41,279 nt of DNA from contig JAQBGV010000110.1 of NCBI GenBank assembly GCA_032128395.1, forward strand, positions 1-41,279, in the 5' to 3' direction. The translations under genes were made by a program, and so were the position numbers. Under the pieces are notes generated by a model. It did not search any database. It was not told the origin of the DNA and saw only the letters and a program-made list of their open reading frames with translations. Position 1 is the stretch's first letter. The number at the start of each line of letters is the position of its first letter. Shown piece by piece: positions 12,801-22,300 of the stretch. The DNA is from JAQBGV01 sp032128395 (GTDB lineage Bacteria > Planctomycetota > UBA8108 > UBA1146).

Positions 12801-15643
12801 AGCGCCTCTCCCGATCGATCGATCCGTTCGGGAACGAGCAGGTCTTCGGCTACGACCCCCGCGGCAACGTCGTCATGCTCACCGAAGTCCACGTCTCGAC
12901 CGATCCCACCGTCGTCCCCGAGACCTTCGTGACGACGTTCACCTACGATGACCTGAGCCGGCTCACATCCGTCACCGACAACGCCGGTGCGGTGAGTTGC
13001 TTCGGATACGACTCGCGCAACAACCGGGTGCGGGTCATCGATGCTCGGGGGAACGTCACCCGATACGTCTACGACTCGCTCGATCGGCAGGTCGCAGTCC
13101 ATCGCAGACTCACCGACTCAGGCGTTGGGACGGGCACGGTCCTCGCCCTCGCGAGCACGCTGTACCAGTGGGACGACTCCTCACGGCTGACCTCGATCAT
13201 CGATCCGAACGGGAACCCGACGACGTACGCCTACGACGACCTCGACCGCCGGGTCCTGACGACCTACGCCGACGGAACCGGGCACGTGTTCGTGTGGGAC
13301 TCTCACAGCGATCTCGTTTCGGAGACCGACCCGAACGGAACGGTCGTCGTGACGAACTACGACGCTCTCGGTCGTCCGATCCTCCGGACGGTGGCCGCGG
13401 GTCCGGGAGTTGCGACCACCACGACGTTCGAGACCTTCGAGTACGACGGGCTCGGGCGACTCGTCCGTACCACCGACGACGATTCCGAAGTCCTTCGCAG
13501 CTACGATTCGCTCGGAAACCTGGTCGCGGAGACGCTGAACGGTCAGCTGACGACGCACCTCCGCAGCGCCTCCGGGAAGCAGCTCTCGACCACCTATCCC
13601 GGTGGGCGCACCATCGCTTTCTCCTACGACGCCCTCGGCCGCCTGACCGCGATCACCGATCCGACGGGTGGTCCGGTGATCAGCGCGTACGAATACATCG
13701 GTCCGACTCGGGTGCTCCGCAGCACCAACGGGGCGGCGATGGTGCGCGAGACCGATTTCGACTTCGTCCGGAGGATCAGTGCGACGACGCACACGGCAAC
13801 CGCGCTCCCGATCCCGGTGCTCGACGAGCGTTCCTTCGGTTACGACGATGTGCACAACATCACGGTCGAGCAGCAGTTCGCCCCGGGAGCGCCCGATGAA
13901 CAACACCAGTTCACCTACGACTCCCTGAACCGACTCGTCCGCGCTCAGGTGACCGACTCGGCGGGCTCGCCGCTCCGCGACACGCAGTACTTCCTCGACC
14001 TCGCGGGGAACCGCCAGGAAGTCTCCTCGGGGAGCTGCTCCGGTCCGTATGTGCTCGATCCGGTCGGGGGTACCGTTCACCAGTACGCGCTGACCGGCTG
14101 CGATCAGCGAAGCTACGACGCGGCGGGAAACCTCGCCAGTCGCGCCGCTTTCGGTGCGCCGGCGGCGCAGTATTCCTATGACTATCGCGACCGGCTCGTC
14201 GAAGTGATCGACCCGTTCAGCGGCATGTATAGCTACGAGTACGACCCCCTCGGTCGGCGGATCGCGCGGACCCATCTGCTCGTCACGGGCCCCGAACGCA
14301 CCGAGTACTTCTACGACGCGGACGCCGTCATCGAAGAACAGAACGGATTCGGCGGCACCCTCGCGACGTACGTCTACGGGAACCGGCTCGATGAGATGAT
14401 CCAGATGCAGCGGGACTTCGGGCTCGGCGTCGGCCCCGAGACGTTCTACTCGGTCGTCTCTGAGCTCCAGGGAATCGTCGTCCTGTGCAACACGGCCGGG
14501 GAACCGGTCGAACGCTACTCGTACGGCGACTACGGCGAGCCGACGATCCTCGACGCGACGGGAGTGCCGCTCGCGGCCTCGCAGTACGGAAACCCGTACC
14601 TCTTCCAAGGCCGGCGCTACGACCCGGAGACCGGTTGGTACCTCTTCCCCCCGCGGGCTCTCGATCCGATCGCCGGGCGCTTCGTCGGTCGAGATCCGAA
14701 CGGGGTCCACAGCGATGCGCAGGGCCTCGGGAACGGATACACCTTCCATGGGAACAACCCTGGGTCGGCCGAGGGGATGATCTGGGGCGAGTGGGGCGGG
14801 TCGGAGCCCTCATCTCCGAGCCGCCAGACGAGCAAGGTCGTCGTCCGAGGATGGAACCCCACGCACCGGCTGACCCGCGGGGGTAAGTCGAAGACCTGGG
14901 CGGACTCCTCGGATCAGCAACTGGTGACCGTCGCGCGCGATCTCGTCCTGGTCGCGGCCGGAACGACGAGCACGAAGTCTCCCGGCGAGCGCGTGATGCG
15001 CCCCACGTTCGGCGGGGGTGGAATTCCGAACGATTCCGCGAGCATGGCAGCACCCTATATCCCCGGGGGCGCGGTCGTCTCTGCTGCGGTCAGCGGGATC
15101 GGGCAGCTCGAGAGCCGGGCCGTCCTCAACCAGGATCCCCTCGAGTACCGTGCGCACCTCCCCGAACCGCCCCCGTGGTGGGGACCGATCGGCAACACTT
15201 CACCGCAACCCCCTTCGACCGGCTCGCTGCGCACCGCTTCGAACCTCCCCCCGATCCGGTGGATGGCGCCGGAGTCGCTGCGCAAGCGCCCGGGGCGTGT
15301 GAAGTACGGGGACATCACTCTGAAGCGGGGGTACTCACTCGGCGATGATCCTCTGCTTCGGAAGCGTCCTGGTCGGGTGAAGTACGGAAACATCACGCTC
15401 AAGCGAGGGTACTCACTCGGCGAGGACCTGCTGCTGAGGAAGCGCCCCGGTCGTGTGAAGTACGGAGACATCACGCTGAAGCGGGGGCATGTGCTCTTCT
15501 CACCGGACGGGACTCCGATTCGCGCGAAGGTGCGAACCCCCTGGATGGAGAGGGGTGGGGAGCTTCATGGGTTCGAGAAGCTCTCCGGCATCATGAAGAC
15601 CATGCACGACACTGCCAAGAGCGCGATCAACAACGTGCGTTGA
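9833..15643 (+). CDS. Secreted dockerin-bearing RHS/YD-repeat protein with triple tail-tube-like C-terminal motif
   Basis: A 1936-residue protein, ATG 9833 with GGAGGTG just upstream. It has a signal peptide (about 1-28), then a two-loop dockerin-like module, RGDVNGDTSIDVSD and DAADANDDGSTDVAD (about 34-85). From about residue 165 to 1560 it is a long array of YD repeats (YDGLGRL, YDASGN, YDDLDRR types), which in this superfamily wrap into a shell or filament. The RHS-associated core appears as FQGRRYDPETGWYLFPPRALDPIAGRFVGRDPNG (about 1592-1625), with a changed ending, GNNPGSAEGMIWGEWGG, instead of the usual DPxGL. The variable C-terminus (about 1650-1936) has three 26-residue repeats based on RKRPGRVKYGDITLKRG (starting at 1817, 1843 and 1869). 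No known toxin fold was recognised. It is probably surface-exposed or released. Confidence 0.9.
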   Translation: MRFPPLSVFPLILVVFCVLLARSDAHGQGFTFTRGDVNGDTSIDVSDPVLLLLDLFVAGSTPIPCDDAADANDDGSTDVADVIAILAYLFQGGPPLPLPNLCGIDPTPDSLTCASSPSGCPLDLSPFEALYEPPSPPPAAPCGCFYQEGGLNSGVHKVLRHSGEAYHVETDLFLGGRGMDFAFTRTYRSRTGLPTAMGHNWTHSYDIHMAFPQSEVVLYDGHGRIDRLTQQSDGTYGAPGHFSSGEFNADGRFVLTFGDGGSWRFVPTDPVLPEAGKIDRIEDRHGNAMTFAYDGLGRLILITDTLGHVQALSYDGSGRITSLTDFDGRVVAYQYDGAGNLISVTGPPVVGTPTGNDFPLGKTTTYLYSSGYADDRLNHNLLSITDPKGQSWLELEYSASTDPADPTFDQAVSQSEAPGTPAGSKILIHIEGTSIAPDPTLNDATIVAVENDGRGLVTESYFDAENRRVVLREFTGFAAPLLESTLLTNRPTGKLRPTDPDFFETRYSYDADHLVTEEIAPNGTISQYLRESALVLGGPRVSRGNIRQITRLPGTHTPVGDQSVLIETREYEPGFGGCCAHDFATLLIDPAGRTTHHSYDASGNRIQTIHPDATVVEDYAYNLFGQLVAHVLPGDGTGPGRTDLYAYGTGGNTLGRLVSETVDALGTLLTTQFAYDPRGNITAVVDPTGASKINVYNQLDQRVLELSPVIDPAAGTRIERSYYHDANDNLVRTCSENRNEGGLLDPGNSYITTLYEYDRLNRLIRTCEESGSFDVPISPPQLDCQGLPASEFVTTEYQYDGNGNRTRTRHGEATNGTQPNNVVASEYDERDLPYRTIAGEGGVDASTTQFDYDGNENLVRHASGLESGSPRVSGLTYDAYDRLLSRTDPMGNVTTFEYDASGNLVHEQTDGELTDLSGDLANVLLQESRIFVGDLSRPSGGQFTHFDPVTRAPLSDGFSSWGCGYAPTSRITSLTDDDGASTTYEYDSLERLSRSIDPFGNEQVFGYDPRGNVVMLTEVHVSTDPTVVPETFVTTFTYDDLSRLTSVTDNAGAVSCFGYDSRNNRVRVIDARGNVTRYVYDSLDRQVAVHRRLTDSGVGTGTVLALASTLYQWDDSSRLTSIIDPNGNPTTYAYDDLDRRVLTTYADGTGHVFVWDSHSDLVSETDPNGTVVVTNYDALGRPILRTVAAGPGVATTTTFETFEYDGLGRLVRTTDDDSEVLRSYDSLGNLVAETLNGQLTTHLRSASGKQLSTTYPGGRTIAFSYDALGRLTAITDPTGGPVISAYEYIGPTRVLRSTNGAAMVRETDFDFVRRISATTHTATALPIPVLDERSFGYDDVHNITVEQQFAPGAPDEQHQFTYDSLNRLVRAQVTDSAGSPLRDTQYFLDLAGNRQEVSSGSCSGPYVLDPVGGTVHQYALTGCDQRSYDAAGNLASRAAFGAPAAQYSYDYRDRLVEVIDPFSGMYSYEYDPLGRRIARTHLLVTGPERTEYFYDADAVIEEQNGFGGTLATYVYGNRLDEMIQMQRDFGLGVGPETFYSVVSELQGIVVLCNTAGEPVERYSYGDYGEPTILDATGVPLAASQYGNPYLFQGRRYDPETGWYLFPPRALDPIAGRFVGRDPNGVHSDAQGLGNGYTFHGNNPGSAEGMIWGEWGGSEPSSPSRQTSKVVVRGWNPTHRLTRGGKSKTWADSSDQQLVTVARDLVLVAAGTTSTKSPGERVMRPTFGGGGIPNDSASMAAPYIPGGAVVSAAVSGIGQLESRAVLNQDPLEYRAHLPEPPPWWGPIGNTSPQPPSTGSLRTASNLPPIRWMAPESLRKRPGRVKYGDITLKRGYSLGDDPLLRKRPGRVKYGNITLKRGYSLGEDLLLRKRPGRVKYGDITLKRGHVLFSPDGTPIRAKVRTPWMERGGELHGFEKLSGIMKTMHDTAKSAINNVR
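15281..15500 (+). repeat. Three tandem 78-bp coding repeats in the RHS C-terminus
   Basis: Units begin at 15281, 15359 and 15437, each 78 bp (26 codons); the third is truncated after about 19 codons. Each encodes RKRPGRVKYG(D/N)ITLKRG followed in the first two by YSLG(D/E)D. Units 1 and 2 differ at nine synonymous codons but only one amino acid over the first 17 codons. This points to an old duplication kept by selection on the protein rather than a fresh repeat. Confidence 0.93.
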
Positions 15644-15743
15644 TCCCGGGCTCGGCTTGCGATGGCACCGGACCTCGCGCATGCTCCCCCCGGAGGTGGC
15701 ACTGGCCGCCTGCGGGGGGAGCGTTCCATCGAGAGGGGGACCG

Positions 15744-18700
15744 GTGGTCGGTCGGGTCGCGGCGCTGCTCGTCGGTTCCGGCGCCTGCGCACTCGCCTAC
15801 CAGACCGTCTGGCTGCGCGAGCTGCGGCTCGTCTTCGGCGCGAGCACGCCCGCGACCGCAGCGACGCTCGCGATCTTTCTCGGCGGACTCGGCGCAGGCG
15901 CATTGTGGATCGGGCCGCTCGCCGATCGTCACCCCCGACCGCTCCGTCTCTACGCCCAGCTCGAACTCACGATCGCGATCGGCGCGCTCCTCTCTCCCGT
16001 CCTGCTCGCCCTGGTCCGATCTCTCTACATCGCGAGCGGCGGCACCAGCGCCCTCGGAGGTGGGTTGGCGACGGTGGTCCGTCTCGTCCTCTCCGCCCTC
16101 GTTCTGGCGGTGCCGACCCTCGCGATCGGGGGGACGCTCCCCGCCGCGGCCCGGGCGGTCGAGAGCGAGGGAGATCTCGGGCGCGGGTCGACCGCTCGGC
16201 TCTATGGGTGGAACACGGTCGGCGCGGTCCTCGGTGTCTTGTTCCCGACTCTCATCCTGCTCGAAGCGCTCGGTACGCGAGGGACCCTGATCGTCGCCGT
16301 GCTCCTCAATCTCATCATCGCGGGGTCGGCGTACCGACTCTCGGCGCGCGTGGATACGGCAGCGCCTCGAGACGGAGACGAAGCCGAAGAGCAGGAGTCG
16401 GAGTCTGCGCCGACGACCCCCACCCTCCCGACCGCCCTTCTGGCCGGCGTCGCGGCTGGAGCTGGCTTCGTCTTCCTCCTCCTCGAGCTGGTGTGGATCC
16501 GGATGCTCGCGCCGCTCCTCGGCGGCTCCACCTACACCTTCGGGGTGCTGCTCTCCGCGATCTTGGTCGGGATCGGGGGGGGAGGGCTGATCGCTGCGCG
16601 GGTCTTTCGCGAGCGAACTCCGCCGCCGATCCTCCTCGCGCTCACGTGCGGGCTCGAGGCGCTCGCGGTGGGGGTTCCGCTCGCCCTCGGCGATCGCATC
16701 CCTCGTCTCGCCTCCGCCCTGCGATCGCTCGATGCGTTCGGCTTCTCCGGAGAGGTCGTCGGCTGGTGGATCATCGCAGCGGGAGTCGTCCTACCCGCCT
16801 CGCTCGTCGCCGGGTTCCAGTTCCCGCTGATCATCGCGCTGCTCGGCCGTGGCCGCACCGCGATCGGTCGGCATGTCGGGGTCGTCGCGGCGGCGAACAC
16901 CGGTGGCGCGCTCGCCGGCGCACTCGCCGGAGGATTCGGGATCCTGGTATGGCTGTCCGCCCCGGGGGCTTGGCGCGCGGCGACGATCCTGCTCGTACTG
17001 CTCGGGGGGGTCGCGCTGGTGGCCTCGATCCGGCGTGCTCCATCGAAACGACTTCGCCCCATCGAGGTGGCTCTCACCCTGCTCGTCGCGCTCCTCGTGA
17101 TCGTCTTCGCCCCCGATCCGGGCCCGGTCTGGCGACAGAGTCCGATCGGTGCGGGGCGGGCCCGCATCCCTTCCGACCCCGTCGAACGCCGTGAGGCGGC
17201 CCACCGGCTCCATCGCTCGATCGTGTGGGAGCAGGACGGCTTCGAGAGCAACGTCGCGATCTCGAACTCGGACGGGGTCGCGTTCATCGTGAACGGCAAG
17301 AGCGATGGCAATGCGAAGTACGACGCGGCGACGCAGGTGATGAGCGGCCTCCTCGGCCCGCTCCTGCGCCCCGAGGTGCGCACGGCGCTCGTGATCGGCC
17401 TCGGCACCGGGAGCACCGCGGGGTGGCTTGCCGCGGTCCCGGGGATCGAGTCGGTCGAGGTCGTCGAGCTCGAGCCAGCGGTTCTCGAGGCCGCCCGGCG
17501 TTCGGCTGCCGTCAATCGCGCGGTGCTCGACGACCGGAAGGTCACGGTGCGGATCGGGGACGCCCGCGAGAGACTGCTCACCGCGCGGGAAGACTTCGAT
17601 CTGATCTTCTCCGAGCCCTCGAACCCGTACCGGGCGGGGGTCGCCAGCTTGTTCACCCGCGAGTTCTACCAAGCGGTTCGCGAGCGACTCTCCGAGGACG
17701 GGATCTTCATCCAGTGGATCCAGGCGTACGAGATCGATGCGCAGTCGGTACGTGGAGCGCTGGCGACGCTGGCGAGCGTGTTCCCGGTCGTCGAGACGTG
17801 GCAGACCCAACCGACCGACCTGATGCTGATCGCGACCCACGATGAACGACCGATCGACATCGACCAACTCCGCATCCGGATCACCGAGCCCCCCTTTGCA
17901 GAAGCGCTCTCCCACGTGTGGCGGACGAGCTCCGTGGAAGGGCTGCTCGCCCGCTTCGTCGCGGGACCGACGATCGCCCGCGACCTCCTCAGCCTCGAGA
18001 AGGATCGCCTCAACACCGATGACCACACTCGGATCGAGTTCGCGCTCGCGCGCTCGGTCGGGCGCGCCCTCGACTTCCGGATCGACGACTTGCGGCGTCT
18101 CGCGACCTTGCGTGGCGAGGCGTTCCCGCTCGTCGTCGGGGAGGAGCTCGACGGAGATCGCATCGTCGAGGCACGGCTGGCGATGTCGATCCTAGAAGGA
18201 GTCCCACCGCTCGATGAAGAGATCCTCTCGGACGCGGTGGCACTCCGCGCGGCGGCGATCGTGGCCTACGTGGAGGGAGATCTCGCCGGGGTGCGCGAGC
18301 GGTGGGGGGCGCAACCATCGCCCCCGCGGACGACGACCGAGCTGCTCATCGTCGGCGAGAGCCTCGCGGAATTCGGCGATGCGAAAGCCCTCGTCGTCGC
18401 CGACGCACTCGAGCGCGCCTTTCCCGTCGAGGCGGAAATCATCCGGGCGCGTCTCCAGACTCGCATTCTTCGCATCGACGATGCGGTCGCTGCACTCGAG
18501 CGCGCCTACGTACTTCTGCGGAGCGATCCGTGGCCGTGGGACCTCCCGGTGCTGCGCTCGTTCGATCTCGCAGCCGAGATCGCCCCCGTCGACTCAGGCT
18601 TCGCCGAGCGCCTCGGCGCCGCGCTCGCGGAGCCGTTCGCGGTGAGCCTCTTGGATGAGGAGCGCACGCTCGCTCGGTTCCGGGTGACGGTCTCGGCGGG

Positions 18701-18890
18701 TGGCGCGGCCGCGGTCGCCGCACTGGAGCCGTACGTGATCCATCCGATCTGGGACCGAGTGTTCCTCGTCGCTCGGGAACGGGTCTATCGAGAGGCGAGC
18801 GATCCGAGAGCGGCGAGCGCGGCGCGCGATCTGGAGCTCTTCGACCGAGAGGCGGGCCCGACCCTCGAGCAGGAACTTCTGCCGAGGTAG
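15744..18890 (+). CDS. Fused multi-pass membrane / spermidine-synthase-like protein with C-terminal extension
   Basis: About 1048 residues from GTG 15744, chosen because GAGAGGGGG precedes it by about 5 bases and the product then begins with the first hydrophobic segment; the frame is open back to a TTG at 15657. Residues 1-450 contain many membrane spans (ALLVGSGACALAYQTVWLRELRLVFGAS at the start, VLPASLVAGFQFPLIIALLG later), as in the fused membrane/spermidine-synthase proteins. Residues about 490-700 form a class I methyltransferase-like fold of the aminopropyltransferase type: VIGLGTGSTAGW, VVELEPAVLEAAR, RIGDARERL, FDLIFSEPSNPYRAGVASLFTREFY. The last ~340 residues are an extra cytoplasmic domain of helical appearance without a recognised family. 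The substrate is unknown. The family name does not prove spermidine synthesis. Confidence 0.85.
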   Translation: MVGRVAALLVGSGACALAYQTVWLRELRLVFGASTPATAATLAIFLGGLGAGALWIGPLADRHPRPLRLYAQLELTIAIGALLSPVLLALVRSLYIASGGTSALGGGLATVVRLVLSALVLAVPTLAIGGTLPAAARAVESEGDLGRGSTARLYGWNTVGAVLGVLFPTLILLEALGTRGTLIVAVLLNLIIAGSAYRLSARVDTAAPRDGDEAEEQESESAPTTPTLPTALLAGVAAGAGFVFLLLELVWIRMLAPLLGGSTYTFGVLLSAILVGIGGGGLIAARVFRERTPPPILLALTCGLEALAVGVPLALGDRIPRLASALRSLDAFGFSGEVVGWWIIAAGVVLPASLVAGFQFPLIIALLGRGRTAIGRHVGVVAAANTGGALAGALAGGFGILVWLSAPGAWRAATILLVLLGGVALVASIRRAPSKRLRPIEVALTLLVALLVIVFAPDPGPVWRQSPIGAGRARIPSDPVERREAAHRLHRSIVWEQDGFESNVAISNSDGVAFIVNGKSDGNAKYDAATQVMSGLLGPLLRPEVRTALVIGLGTGSTAGWLAAVPGIESVEVVELEPAVLEAARRSAAVNRAVLDDRKVTVRIGDARERLLTAREDFDLIFSEPSNPYRAGVASLFTREFYQAVRERLSEDGIFIQWIQAYEIDAQSVRGALATLASVFPVVETWQTQPTDLMLIATHDERPIDIDQLRIRITEPPFAEALSHVWRTSSVEGLLARFVAGPTIARDLLSLEKDRLNTDDHTRIEFALARSVGRALDFRIDDLRRLATLRGEAFPLVVGEELDGDRIVEARLAMSILEGVPPLDEEILSDAVALRAAAIVAYVEGDLAGVRERWGAQPSPPRTTTELLIVGESLAEFGDAKALVVADALERAFPVEAEIIRARLQTRILRIDDAVAALERAYVLLRSDPWPWDLPVLRSFDLAAEIAPVDSGFAERLGAALAEPFAVSLLDEERTLARFRVTVSAGGAAAVAALEPYVIHPIWDRVFLVARERVYREASDPRAASAARDLELFDREAGPTLEQELLPR

Positions 18891-18922
18891 GGCGGTGTTC
18901 ATGGGGCGGCGCTGTTTTGTCT

Positions 18923-18947
18923 GAGGGGCCTGGCTCGCAGGCCCCTC
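18923..18947. terminator. Perfect hairpin after the fused membrane protein gene
   Basis: GAGGGGCCTG (18923-18932) and CAGGCCCCTC (18938-18947) form a 10-bp perfect stem with a 5-base loop, starting 32 bases after the stop codon. There is no T-run downstream on the + strand, so it may act with Rho, protect the mRNA 3' end, or serve as a barrier. Confidence 0.5.
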
Positions 18948-19225
18948 TCGCTCGCGGCAGAGCCGCTCCCGATTCACCCCAACGAGGCGAGCTCTGCTCG
19001 CTTGGCTCGCGAGTGTTTTGGGGGCTGGCTCCGTACAGCGGCGGTGCCTTCGATGAGGCGCCCCTGTGGCGAGTCAGTCCCCACGCTTTCCACCGGCTTG
19101 CCGCTCACTTCTAGCCCTTCGCCCGCCCCGATCACTCGGTCTCCCGGTCCCATCCATCCGGTCCCAGCGGGCACCAGGAGGGCGATGGACCCCAAGACCC
19201 GCTTTGGGGCAGGGCTCTGGCCTGA

Positions 19226-19253
19226 TTGACGCTCATCCCGCGGGTGATACGAT
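19226..19253 (+). promoter_or_regulatory. Sigma-70-like promoter before the lipoprotein gene
   Basis: TTGACG (19226-19231) and TACGAT (19248-19253) are separated by 16 bases, close to the housekeeping consensus. The transcript would start near 19260 with an untranslated leader of about 100 bases before ATG 19358. Confidence 0.5.
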
Positions 19254-19357
19254 TCAGTCCATCGGAGCGTCGCTCCCTCCGGCGGTGGTCTCGGCTATGT
19301 CCATCCGCCGGAGCGAGGTGTATTGCGGTCGTTCCGAACTGCCCGCAGGGAGGAATG

Positions 19358-22300
19358 ATGCTCACCCGCGTCTCCGTACGCCCCGTCCTCGGCCGGTCCG
19401 CATTTCGCGGACTGCTCGCCGGTCTGATCCTCACGCTCGCCGCTGGTTGCATCCAGGGTCCCGATGTCGACTTTACCGTCCCCGCGAACGGGGCGAGCGG
19501 TGTCGAACCGGCGACCGAGATCCTCATCGCCTTCACCAGCGAGCTCGATCCGGAGACCGCAACCGACGTGGCGAACTTCGTCATCTTCGGCTCCACCTCC
19601 GGGACGACGGGGACGACCGCCACGCTCGATGAGACCGGACGTCAGCTGACGATCATCCCCGCGGGGCCGTTCGATTCCGGCGAAAAGGTCACGATCAGCC
19701 TGACCAACCGGATGACCACGTTGATCAGTATTCCCCTCGAGTCGTACCAGTTCTCCTTCCGGATCCGGGGGACCGCGGCGGCGGCCGAGGACTTCGACCC
19801 GCAGGAGGGGCAGTTCCTGCTGACCGACCTCGATCCGCAAAACGGATCGATCGGGCTCCCGCAGCGCCCGCTCGTGCGCGCCGATTTCGAGGCAAACGTC
19901 TCGGTGAGCAGTATCCAAGGGAGCGTCGCGATGCGTGGCGCGCACAGCGGCACGAAAGCGGTGATCGCGAGCGGCAGCCAGTTGGTCGGGCAGGGTGCGC
20001 AGCAGACCGCGGGTCAGATCCTCGTCCAGCTCGCTCCCGAAGAGTCTCCGTTCGAACCCGGAGAGCGGGTGACGATCGCGTACTCGTCGGACGTCACCGC
20101 ACCCGCCGGCGGACAGACATCGCACCTGCGACCGTTCGTCGCGAGTTTCGAAGCGCGCGGGGGATTCGTCGCCGGGGGCTTCTCGGCCGCCGCTCCGCTG
20201 CCGCTGGGCGCAGGGACCCATCTGCTTCCGGCGGTGGATGCGATCTTCGGTGACTTCTTGCAGTTCGACGGTCCCGAGTTGGTGATCCTCGACCAGGCCG
20301 GGATCATCCACGCCCTCCGCAGCGTCGCTGGGGGACCGTACTCCCTCCTCTCGAGCTTCCCGACGGCGCTCCCGGTGGCGGTGCGGGCCGCGGACATCGA
20401 TGACGACGGTATTCTCGAAGTCTTGGTCGTCACCCGCTCCGGGCAGCTCGAGGTCCTGCAGCTCTTCGGGACGGTTCTCGGTCGCGCCCAGGACCCGGTG
20501 CAGATTCCGGGCGGGGAGCCCTCGGACTTCGAAGTTGCGGACTTCGATGGCGATGGGTTCCTCGACGTCGTGGTCGCGGTCGCGGAGGGACTCCAGTTCA
20601 TCCGTCAGGTCCCTCCGCTCGCACCGGGACTCCCCGGGCTTCCCGGCCTCGGAGCGTTCGAGGGTCTCACCGCCATCGAGGGGGATCCCCTCGTCGACCC
20701 GGTCAGCGAGGTCGAGGTCGGAGATCTCGACGGCGACGGTCGTATCGACATCGTGGCTCGCACCTCGGCCGGGACGACCGTCCTGCGGAACGCGGGCGGA
20801 TTCCTCTTCGCCGAGGTTTCGGTGCTCACCGTCGAACCGATCCCGGGGACGATCCGGATCGCAGACTTCGATGGAGATGGCCGACAGGATGTCATCACCG
20901 GGGGAATCGGGGGCGTATTCGTCCACTTCACCCCGGAAGAGGGGATTCCAGTCGCGACCTGGGGCGCGACGACGATCCCGCTGGGGGTCACTCCCCGCGA
21001 CTTGTTGATCGGGAACATCGACGGTGATTCCAACCACCTCGCCGACCTGCTCGTCTATGCACCGAATGCTCCCGAGCCGCTGACCCTTCGCCTCCGGCAG
21101 AGTCGGGCCCTCGTCGATTTCGTCACGGTGACGATTCCGGTTTCCGGGGTCGCCCCGGGATCTGGAGTCGCACTCGCCGACGTCGACCGCGACGGCGCTC
21201 GCGACATCCTGCTCTTCGGAGCGGGAGCCGGAGGTTCCTCCGGACTGCTGATCTCGACGAGCACGGGGGTGGTCGACGCCGGCGACCCCAGCTTCGCGTT
21301 CTCGCTCGCTGGGGTCTCCCCGGTCGATCTCGGGAATACCGTGAACCTGTCGCTCTCTGCGGACCTCGGTGAGGACATCTCCCGACTGACCGCGGCGCTG
21401 AGCTGGCACCCCTCGTTCAGGCTCGACGCGGTCGTCCTCGATCCCAACACCTTCCCGGGAACGTCGATCGAGCCCGTGGTGGTCGAAGACAGCAACGAAG
21501 CACACATCACCATCGACCTCGGGAGTTCCGTCCTGTCGGCCGGCGACACGATCCACATCCTCGAGTTGCACTTCCGTCAGCCGCAGCCTCAGGCGAACAC
21601 CTTCACGTTCTCGATCGAGAGCGATGTCACGCTCTCCGGGGAAGCCGCCACGGCGAGCCAGGTCGTCCTCGCGAGCGATGGGATCGCATTCCCGGACCTG
21701 AGCGATGGATCGGTCGACGTGACCATGCAGTCGTCGGTCATCTCGGTCGGGCCGGTCACGTGCACCGCCGACGTGGCCGGGATCTTGCTCTCCTGGTCGA
21801 TCCCGGCCGGCGCGAGCTACGACCAGATCCGGATCCGCCGGAACGGCTCGTTCCTCTCGGCACTGGGCGGCGGCGAGACCTCCTTCACCGACGAGAGTCC
21901 ACTCGCGAGCGGAAATGTCCTCTACGCGGTGGTCGGGGTCGAGGGCGCGATCGAGTCCCCTCCGAGCTCGTGCGACATCAGCCTGTTCGGTCAGCTCACC
22001 TGCGAACGCGTCGTGGTCGCGCCGATGGACATCCACTTGCAGTGGATCACGAGCGCCATCTACGACTCGATCACGATCCAGCGCGATGGCAGCGTGATCG
22101 GGATCATCAGCGGATTCCAGTCCGGTTTCACCGACCACACCGGTGATCAGAACGGTCACACCTACGAAGTGTTCGGAACGGACGACGGAGTGGACTCTTC
22201 CCCCGCCGGGTGCCCGCAGGGAGAGGTCCCGGACACGACCTCCGGCGCCCTTGTCGTGGACCTGGTCTCGAACGTCTTCTTGATGATCGACGAGGGGCGG

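Larger units (their letters stand above)
18891..19357. other. Gene-free region between the fused membrane protein and the lipoprotein
   Basis: No convincing gene is visible here. It contains a perfect hairpin near its left end (18923-18947) and a sigma-70-like promoter (19226-19253) before the lipoprotein gene, both listed separately. A CTCGCTCGCGGC / GCTCGCTTGGCTCGCGAG rich stretch around 18945-19015 may form further structure. Confidence 0.5.

Noticed and set aside
15281..15500. CRISPR-like regular repeats
   Set aside because: The 78-bp units are in frame, encode a conserved peptide and have no spacers.
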